Assembly: GCA_964639765.1 (NCBI GenBank)
Contig: CAZXEN010000006.1
Span: forward strand, 1-64,000
Length of the DNA: 64,000 nt
Reading direction: 5' to 3'
Source: Scybalousia_A sp964639765
GTDB taxonomy: Bacteria; Bacteroidota; Bacteroidia; Bacteroidales; P3
The notes beneath the pieces are model-generated. The model had not been told where the DNA came from. It did not search any database and saw only the letters and a program-made list of their open reading frames with translations. The translations under genes and the position numbers were made by a program. Position 1 is the first letter of the stretch; every line of letters starts with the position of its first letter. Below are positions 59,626 to 64,000 of this stretch, one piece after another.

Positions 59626-59865
59626 ATGTCAAGAATTTGTGAAATTACAGGAAGAGGTGCATTGAACGGAAATCGCGTTTCTCACTCAAATATAAAAACT
59701 AAAAGAAGATTCTATCCTAATCTTCAAACAAAGAAGTTTTATATTCCAGAAGAAGATGCATGGGTAACTCTTAAAGTCAGTGCAAAGGGAATGAGAACAA
59801 TAAACAAGAAAGGTATAATACCTTGTTTGAACAATGCATTAGAAAAGGGATACATTAAGTATTAA
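59626..59865 (+). CDS. rpmB: Ribosomal protein L28
   Basis: A 79-residue basic protein with the L28 opening SRICEITGRGALNGNRVSHSNIKTKRRFYPNLQ and VTLKVSAKGMRTINKKG. In many Bacteroidota rpmG (L33) follows; here a terminator and a thioesterase gene follow instead. Confidence 0.96.
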   Translation: MSRICEITGRGALNGNRVSHSNIKTKRRFYPNLQTKKFYIPEEDAWVTLKVSAKGMRTINKKGIIPCLNNALEKGYIKY

Positions 59866-59888
59866 TAAATCTTTTTTCAAAATCTATG

Positions 59889-59927
59889 GAAACTGCCTAA
59901 GGCTAAAACTTGTGGCAGTTTCTTTGT
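59889..59927 (+). terminator. Terminator after rpmB
   Basis: GAAACTGCC/GGCAGTTTC, 9-bp perfect stem with a 16-base loop, then TTTGTT. Confidence 0.7.
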
Positions 59928-59951
59928 TATATACATATACAAGAAAATAAG

Positions 59952-60377
59952 ATGAAAGAGTATGTTTTTGATTTTTTTCATAGAGTGAAATACTATGAAA
60001 CCGACAAGATGGGATATGTTCATAACAGCAATTATTTCCGTTTCTTTGAGATAGGAAGAGAAGAAAGCATGAGAAATCTTGGAATCAGTTATGACGAAAT
60101 GGAAAAAAGAGGAGTAATGATGCCTCTTATAAGACAATATGCCCATTATCATACTCCAGCTGTGTATGATGATAATGTAATTATCAGGACTTACGTAAAA
60201 GAAATACCCTCAGCAAAGATTCATTTTGACTATAGGGTGCTAAGAATGCAAGAAGGTAAAGAAGTTCTTTTGTGCGAAGGGTGGAATGAGTTGTGTTTTG
60301 TTGATGAAAAGACGAGAAAACCTATGAGATGCCCCGTATGGTTGAAAGAAAAATTAGAAAAAGTTTTGTCAGAATAA
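59952..60377 (+). CDS. Acyl-CoA thioesterase (hot-dog fold, 4HBT/YbgC-like)
   Basis: A 141-residue hot-dog-fold enzyme. Catalytic region YYETDKMGYVHNSNYFRFFEIGREE near 13-37 contains the Asp and the V-H-N-S-N-Y-F-R-F-F-E signature of the 4HBT group. It hydrolyses acyl-CoA (or acyl-ACP) thioesters; the substrate is not known. The ATG at 59952 was chosen because an upstream in-frame start would lie in the L28 terminator. Confidence 0.9.
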   Translation: MKEYVFDFFHRVKYYETDKMGYVHNSNYFRFFEIGREESMRNLGISYDEMEKRGVMMPLIRQYAHYHTPAVYDDNVIIRTYVKEIPSAKIHFDYRVLRMQEGKEVLLCEGWNELCFVDEKTRKPMRCPVWLKEKLEKVLSE

Positions 60378-60395
60378 TAAAAATATCTAATTTTG
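60365..60395 (+). promoter_or_regulatory. Promoter of rpsU
   Basis: TTTTG at 60364-60368, 19-base spacer, TAATTTTG at 60388-60395; 57-base leader. Confidence 0.65.
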
Positions 60396-60452
60396 CAACT
60401 TGTTAATTAAAACTTAATTATTAATCATTTAAAAAAGAAAGAGGTATAAATT

Positions 60453-60650
60453 ATGATTATTGTCCCTATTAAAGAAGGCGAGAACATTGAAAAAGCTTTA
60501 AAGAAATTGAAAAGAAAATTTGAAAAAACTGGAGTAGTAAGAGAATTACGTTCCAGAAAGCAATTTACAAAACCATCTGTAATTGCAAGAGAAAAGAAAC
60601 TTAAAGCTATCTATGTTCAGCATCTTAGACAGATGGAAATGGATAAATAG
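60453..60650 (+). CDS. rpsU: Ribosomal protein S21
   Basis: A 65-residue basic protein: IIVPIKEGENIEKALKKLKRKFEKTGVVRELRSRKQFTKPS matches S21. It sits on the 30S platform near the mRNA 5-prime side; in Bacteroidota S21 is part of the arrangement that sequesters the anti-Shine-Dalgarno, consistent with the lack of SD sequences at most starts here. Followed by a terminator. Confidence 0.95.
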   Translation: MIIVPIKEGENIEKALKKLKRKFEKTGVVRELRSRKQFTKPSVIAREKKLKAIYVQHLRQMEMDK

Positions 60651-60700
60651 TCATTAAGATTACACAGAGAGAAAGTTATGTATTTTCTCTCAAAACAAAG

Positions 60701-60740
60701 AAACTTACAAATTCAATCAGGGTTTGTAAGTTTTTTTTTG
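60701..60740 (+). terminator. Terminator after rpsU
   Basis: AAACTTACAAA/TTTGTAAGTTT, 11-bp perfect stem, then a run of T to 60739. It overlaps the upstream part of the xerC promoter. Confidence 0.8.
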
Positions 60741-60748
60741 TAATTTTG
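60741..60748 (+). promoter_or_regulatory. -7 element TAATTTTG for the recombinase gene
   Basis: Exact match, eight bases before the ATG at 60757; near-leaderless transcript. Confidence 0.55.
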
Positions 60749-60756
60749 CTATTGTA

Positions 60757-61638
60757 ATGAGAATAGACGAGTTTTTGACATATTTATCAAAAAACAGGAA
60801 CTGTTCAGAACATACTGTTAAAGCATATTCCACAGACTTGAAACAGTTCGAAAAAGAACTTGCAAGAATTTGTGAGGGAGATGTTTCCGACCAAAGCATA
60901 ACAACAAACATTGTCCGTGTCTGGATTATGGATTTGTCTGAAAAAGGTATTTCCAACAGAAGCATAAACAGAAAGATTACTGCGTTAAGGACCTATTTCA
61001 ACTATCTGAAGAAGACTGACGGCAACATTGTCAATCCGATGTCAAAAATTCTTGCCCCAAAGATACCTGCAAGAAAGATGTCTTCGCTTTCCAACGACGA
61101 TATACAAATGCTGCTAAAAGAAGAATACGATGAGAATGATTTTGAATCCTTGAGAAACCATCTTATTATAGAAATTCTTTACTGCACAGGAATAAGAAGG
61201 GCGGAACTTCTCGGACTGAAAGAAAGTGATATTTCTTTTTCCAACTATTATCTCAAAGTATTGGGAAAGAGAAGAAAAGAAAGAATAGTGCCGATAAATC
61301 AAAAAATTGTTGATGATTTGACAAAATATATTGACCTAAAACATCGTTTAGATATAAAAGAAGAGTTCTTATTTGTGGATAAAAAAGGAAAAGTTCTCAC
61401 TGAGGGAAAACTGTATTATATGATACATAATAAACTTCTCTCCTGTGGTGCAGAAAAAAAATCTCCTCATGTTTTTCGTCATACATGTGCAACACACTTA
61501 ATAGAAAACGGAGCAGAGATAAACAATGTAAAAAACTTGCTTGGACATGTTTCAATAACCACAACAGAAAAATATATACATTCCACAATAGAACAACTAA
61601 AAAAAGAATATAAGAATGCTTTTAAAAGTATAAACTAA
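60757..61638 (+). CDS. Tyrosine recombinase XerC/XerD type
   Basis: A 293-residue site-specific recombinase. SAM-like N-domain (residues 1-85, FLTYLSKNRNCSEHTVKAYSTDLKQF) and catalytic domain with Arg in CTGIRRAELLGL near 149, HVFRHTCATHLIENG (His-x2-Arg) near 240, LLGHVSITTTEKYIHS with His and the Tyr nucleophile near 268. Its place between rpsU and hpf is the normal chromosomal arrangement in Bacteroidales, so it is the housekeeping dimer-resolution enzyme and not a mobile element. Confidence 0.92.
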   Translation: MRIDEFLTYLSKNRNCSEHTVKAYSTDLKQFEKELARICEGDVSDQSITTNIVRVWIMDLSEKGISNRSINRKITALRTYFNYLKKTDGNIVNPMSKILAPKIPARKMSSLSNDDIQMLLKEEYDENDFESLRNHLIIEILYCTGIRRAELLGLKESDISFSNYYLKVLGKRRKERIVPINQKIVDDLTKYIDLKHRLDIKEEFLFVDKKGKVLTEGKLYYMIHNKLLSCGAEKKSPHVFRHTCATHLIENGAEINNVKNLLGHVSITTTEKYIHSTIEQLKKEYKNAFKSIN

Positions 61639-61656
61639 ATTTTAGGAGGTAAAATC

Positions 61657-61947
61657 ATGAACGTAAAAATTAATGCTGTAAAATTTAAGGCTGACGAGAA
61701 ACTTGTCGCTTTCATAGAAGAAAAAGTTTCTAAACTTGAACGACAACTATCTAACATCATTGAAGCAGAAGTTACGCTTAAAGTTGAAAAACCAGAAAGT
61801 GATAACAACAAGATTGCAGACGTTCGTCTTGTTATCAGAGGAGCCGATTTGTTTGCATCAAAACAAGCAGATAGTTTTGAAGAGGCAGTTATGCTTGCAA
61901 TAGATGCTCTTAAGCACCAGATAAATAAACTGAAAGATAAACAATAA
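61657..61947 (+). CDS. hpf: Ribosome hibernation promoting factor (short HPF/RaiA)
   Basis: A 96-residue protein with beta-alpha-beta-beta-beta-alpha layout: MNVKINAVKFKADEKLVAFIEEKVSKLERQL, EAEVTLKVEKPE, ADVRLVIRGADLFASKQADSFEEAVMLAIDALKHQI. Binds the decoding region of the 30S subunit in resting cells. Eighteen bases after the recombinase gene; strong terminator after it. Confidence 0.92.
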   Translation: MNVKINAVKFKADEKLVAFIEEKVSKLERQLSNIIEAEVTLKVEKPESDNNKIADVRLVIRGADLFASKQADSFEEAVMLAIDALKHQINKLKDKQ

Positions 61948-61974
61948 AATCCTATAGTTATAATACACACTTTT

Positions 61975-62002
61975 AGAAGACAGTCCGCTGTCTTCTTTTT
62001 TT
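61975..62002 (+). terminator. Terminator after hpf
   Basis: AGAAGACAG/CTGTCTTCT, 9-bp perfect stem, TCCG tetraloop, then a run of six T. Confidence 0.9.
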
Positions 62003-62066
62003 GTATAGAAAAGAATTTTATTAAAGAAAAATAGTCCAAACCCATTATACATAACAAAAAATATAG

Positions 62067-62074
62067 TATTTTTG
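62067..62074 (+). promoter_or_regulatory. -7 element TATTTTTG for the WecA-like gene
   Basis: Exact match, 40 bases before the ATG at 62115. Confidence 0.6.
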
Positions 62075-62114
62075 CCAAGTATTAATTATTTGTTGATAAA
62101 CAATTATCCAACCA

Positions 62115-63239
62115 ATGAGTATAGGTGCTTACATAATGTCATTTCTTTTGGCCTTGGTAGTATCATTCCTGCTTATGCCGCCTTTTATCAGGCTGATGGT
62201 TAAGTATAAATTCTTAGACAAAAGCGGAGGAAGAAAAATACACACAGGCTATACTGCTCACATGGGAGGAATAATTATCTTTACAAGTTTTGCAGTAAGT
62301 GTAACAGCGATGTTGTTTGTTTACTTTAAGGTAACAAATGCAGAACAGATGATTTCTTTTGCCGCAGCCATGTTAATCACTATGTTCATCGGCATAAGAG
62401 ATGATATGAATGATATTGGTCCTTGGACAAAACTCGGTCTTGAAATTATTGTAGGTTTGCTGCTTGCTTACATAGGAATAAGAGTAACAGCAATAACAGG
62501 ATTTTCCAAAGACCAGATTATTTATGTTCCAGACTGGATAAGCTATGGAGCAACAGTTTGTTTTTTTGTTGTTGTTACAAATTCCTACAACCTTATTGAC
62601 GGTATTGATGGTCAAGCCGGAATGCAGGCTCTTAATACTTTCTTTTTTCTATTTGTTTTCTTTATCTTTCAGGTAGGAGACCATCGGGTCTCTGCTCCTT
62701 TTTCTGCTTTGTTTATAGAAGTGTGCTTAGTTGCAATAATGGGAGCGATAATAGGTTTTCTTCGATACAACTGGGAAAAAGCAGAAATCTTTATGGGAGA
62801 TACTGGTTCATTGTTTATAGGAACCCTATTGACCATTTTTTCTATTCTTGCCATGACATATAGTGCAGGACTTGCCGGAATAAACAGTTCCCAACTAACA
62901 ATGAAATCATATGTTGCGCCTTTCTTAGGCTGTTTTTATCTACCTATGGCAGATACATTGAGAGTATTTGTCAGCAGGGTAAGAAAAGGCAGGTCTCCTT
63001 TTACGGCTGACAAAACACATATACACCACTATTTTATTCGTTTGGGATATTCCCATCAAAGATGTACTCTTACCACATTTGTTATTTCTTTTTGTATCTC
63101 CATTGTTTCTGTAGTTTTGTCTTTCCTTGTCAGTGACCTTATACTTGTTTTGATAATAATTGTCTCATGGTTTTTATATGTCAGATTGATTCATCTTTTT
63201 GTAATAAAGAAAATCAGACAAAGAGAGGAGACTGTTTAA
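62115..63239 (+). CDS. Undecaprenyl-phosphate sugar-1-phosphate transferase (WecA/MraY superfamily)
   Basis: A 374-residue membrane enzyme with about ten helices. Motifs: DKSGGRKIHTGYTAHMGGIIIF near 36-57, GIRDDMNDIGPWTKLGLE near 92, TNSYNLIDGIDGQAGMQ near 155 (NxxNxxDGIDGLA-type), FMGDTGSLFIGTLL near 228 and the HIHHYFIRLGYSHQRC loop near 300 found in WecA rather than MraY. It loads GlcNAc-1-P (or similar) on the lipid carrier for surface polysaccharides. Confidence 0.93.
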   Translation: MSIGAYIMSFLLALVVSFLLMPPFIRLMVKYKFLDKSGGRKIHTGYTAHMGGIIIFTSFAVSVTAMLFVYFKVTNAEQMISFAAAMLITMFIGIRDDMNDIGPWTKLGLEIIVGLLLAYIGIRVTAITGFSKDQIIYVPDWISYGATVCFFVVVTNSYNLIDGIDGQAGMQALNTFFFLFVFFIFQVGDHRVSAPFSALFIEVCLVAIMGAIIGFLRYNWEKAEIFMGDTGSLFIGTLLTIFSILAMTYSAGLAGINSSQLTMKSYVAPFLGCFYLPMADTLRVFVSRVRKGRSPFTADKTHIHHYFIRLGYSHQRCTLTTFVISFCISIVSVVLSFLVSDLILVLIIIVSWFLYVRLIHLFVIKKIRQREETV

Positions 63240-63244
63240 TTTTA

Positions 63245-63252
63245 TATTTTTG
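63245..63252 (+). promoter_or_regulatory. -7 element TATTTTTG for ftsE
   Basis: Exact match, three bases before the ATG at 63256, which makes a leaderless ftsE mRNA possible, though readthrough from the gene upstream is also likely. Confidence 0.4.
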
Positions 63253-63255
63253 ATT

Positions 63256-63933
63256 ATGGACACACAGAATAAAGAACTTTCAGTTTTTATGAAAAATGTA
63301 TCGCTTTCTTATGACAAAACGATACTGACAGATGTTAATCTTACAATAAACAAAGGAGAATTTGTATATCTTATCGGCAAAACAGGAGCTGGAAAATCCA
63401 CCCTGCTCCGAGCTATGTATGCTGATATTCCTATAGAAAGCGGAGAAGGGGAAATATGTGGATTCAGTTTAAAGAATATTTCAAAACGCAACATACCCCT
63501 GCTTAGGAGAAAACTTGGTATTGTTTTTCAGGACATGCAGCTGTTGAATGACAGGACGGTGTTCAATAATCTTGCTTTTGTGCTGAAAGCAACGGGGACA
63601 AAAGACAAGGCTTTCATAAAAACAAGAATTATGCAATGCCTGGAAGCTGTAGGTCTGCAAGACAAAGCAGATGTTTATCCTTACAATCTTTCAGAAGGAG
63701 AAATGCAAAGAATAGTTCTTGCCCGTGCAACTGTCAATTCTCCTGAAATGATAATAGCAGATGAACCAACAGGAAATCTTGACCCTATAACATCTGAAGA
63801 AATTGTGAAACTTCTTCTTAAACTCAACAAAGAAAACAACACTACCATACTTATGGCAACTCATGATTATCTTATCATAAACGATTTCCGGTCCCGAGTG
63901 ATTTCCTGTGAAAACGGCAAAATAATAGAATGA
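63256..63933 (+). CDS. ftsE: Cell-division ABC ATPase FtsE
   Basis: A 225-residue ABC ATPase. Walker A LIGKTGAGKSTLLRAMYADIP near 36, Q-loop GIVFQDMQLLNDRTVFNNL near 87, signature LSEGEMQRIVLARATVNSP near 140, Walker B MIIADEPTGNLDP near 162, H-loop MATHDYLI. The strong FtsE-like DRTVFNN and EGEMQR residues separate it from general exporters. Its partner FtsX is not next to it; the stop overlaps the queD start (ATGA). Confidence 0.88.
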   Translation: MDTQNKELSVFMKNVSLSYDKTILTDVNLTINKGEFVYLIGKTGAGKSTLLRAMYADIPIESGEGEICGFSLKNISKRNIPLLRRKLGIVFQDMQLLNDRTVFNNLAFVLKATGTKDKAFIKTRIMQCLEAVGLQDKADVYPYNLSEGEMQRIVLARATVNSPEMIIADEPTGNLDPITSEEIVKLLLKLNKENNTTILMATHDYLIINDFRSRVISCENGKIIE

Positions 63934-64000
63934 AGATAAGAATTACAAAAGAATTTCATTTTGAGATGAGCCATTGTTTAAACAACTACAATGGTGCTTG
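63930..64000 (+). CDS. queD: 6-carboxytetrahydropterin synthase QueD (partial)
   Basis: Only the first 23 codons are in the window: MKIRITKEFHFEMSHCLNNY followed by NGA. The FxFEMSHCL stretch with zinc-ligand His and catalytic Cys is that of the QueD/6-pyruvoyl-tetrahydropterin synthase family, used for queuosine. Runs off the right edge. Coupled to ftsE by an ATGA overlap. Confidence 0.75.
   Translation, partial: MKIRITKEFHFEMSHCLNNYNGA

Noticed and set aside
60757..61638. Integrase of a mobile island
   Set aside because: The gene is in the conserved rpsU-hpf place and has the XerC/D length and motifs; no attachment sites or cargo next to it.

Overview
The window looks like a chromosomal segment of an anaerobic, AT-rich member of the Bacteroidota, most likely Bacteroidales outside the well-known Bacteroides species. 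The reasons are: about thirty exact or near-exact copies of the Bacteroidota -7 promoter element TAnnTTTG, many lying so close to the start codon that the mRNA would be almost leaderless; a secreted M6 protease with a type IX secretion C-terminal sorting domain; SLC13, FucP-type, DUF4294, RnfA, RibBA and RNase Y genes of the Bacteroidales kind; and a 6S-like RNA between zapA and rny. No rRNA or tRNA gene and no CRISPR array was recognised.

Layout. 0-9.3 kb: a glycosyltransferase, then minus-strand genes for a secreted hypothetical, FtsB/DivIC, a HAD phosphatase, FolC, an odd operon in which an ECF sigma factor is fused through a membrane segment to a beta-barrel-like domain behind two lipoproteins, an MCE/MlaD protein and an amidase with SPOR tail. 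9.3-18.1 kb (plus): LptD, HAD, KsgA, MntP, a lone RnfA, a small Cys-rich protein, SurE, DPP III, YraN. 18.5-22.1 kb (minus): SodB, Lnt, 5-formyl-THF cyclo-ligase, ribosome recycling factor. 22.2-28.1 kb (plus): Dxr, PssA, MFS sugar transporter, ClpX, DUF4294, NlpC/P60. 28.2-40.4 kb: GlyA, XseA, a holin-4-like membrane protein, PanC, glutamine synthetase, an M16 peptidase, radical SAM protein, porin plus SLC13 carboxylate transporter, a lipoprotein, DUF1232.

40.4-48.8 kb (minus) is the accessory region and the most interesting part. It is a compact ubiquitin-like conjugation operon: XRE-type regulator, M48 metalloprotease, three tandem ubiquitin-like (Ubl) genes (one intact with a C-terminal GGG-ATL, one fused and truncated by a frameshift, one frameshifted at a slippery A6 run), an E2-like protein with H119/C126, an E1/ThiF adenylating enzyme with candidate Cys207, a JAMM peptidase with a C-terminal membrane anchor, two paralogous zinc-ribbon miniproteins, a four-helix membrane protein, a zinc-ribbon/membrane/coiled-coil protein and a small coiled-coil protein. 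The gene logic (Ubl, E2, E1, JAMM peptidase) matches the bacterial Bil/Bub class of Ubl systems, some of which are antiphage. The M48 protease, XRE regulator, tail-anchored JAMM peptidase, paired zinc ribbons and membrane proteins are extras. The operon is preceded by a promoter, a roughly 215-nt structured leader ending in a terminator hairpin, and an SD-bearing hairpin. Two identical-pitch palindromes (TTGGTAA-N3-TTACCAA, 21 bp apart) lie between the regulator and the protease.

48.9-64 kb (plus except LicD): a cytidylyltransferase-oxidoreductase fusion, RibBA, coiled-coil protein, ZapA, 6S-like RNA, RNase Y, M6 protease, Ssb, an outer-membrane protein, LicD (minus), L28, thioesterase, S21, XerC/D, HPF, WecA-like transferase, FtsE and the start of QueD. 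These are mostly housekeeping genes in short transcription units bounded by clear stem-loop terminators.
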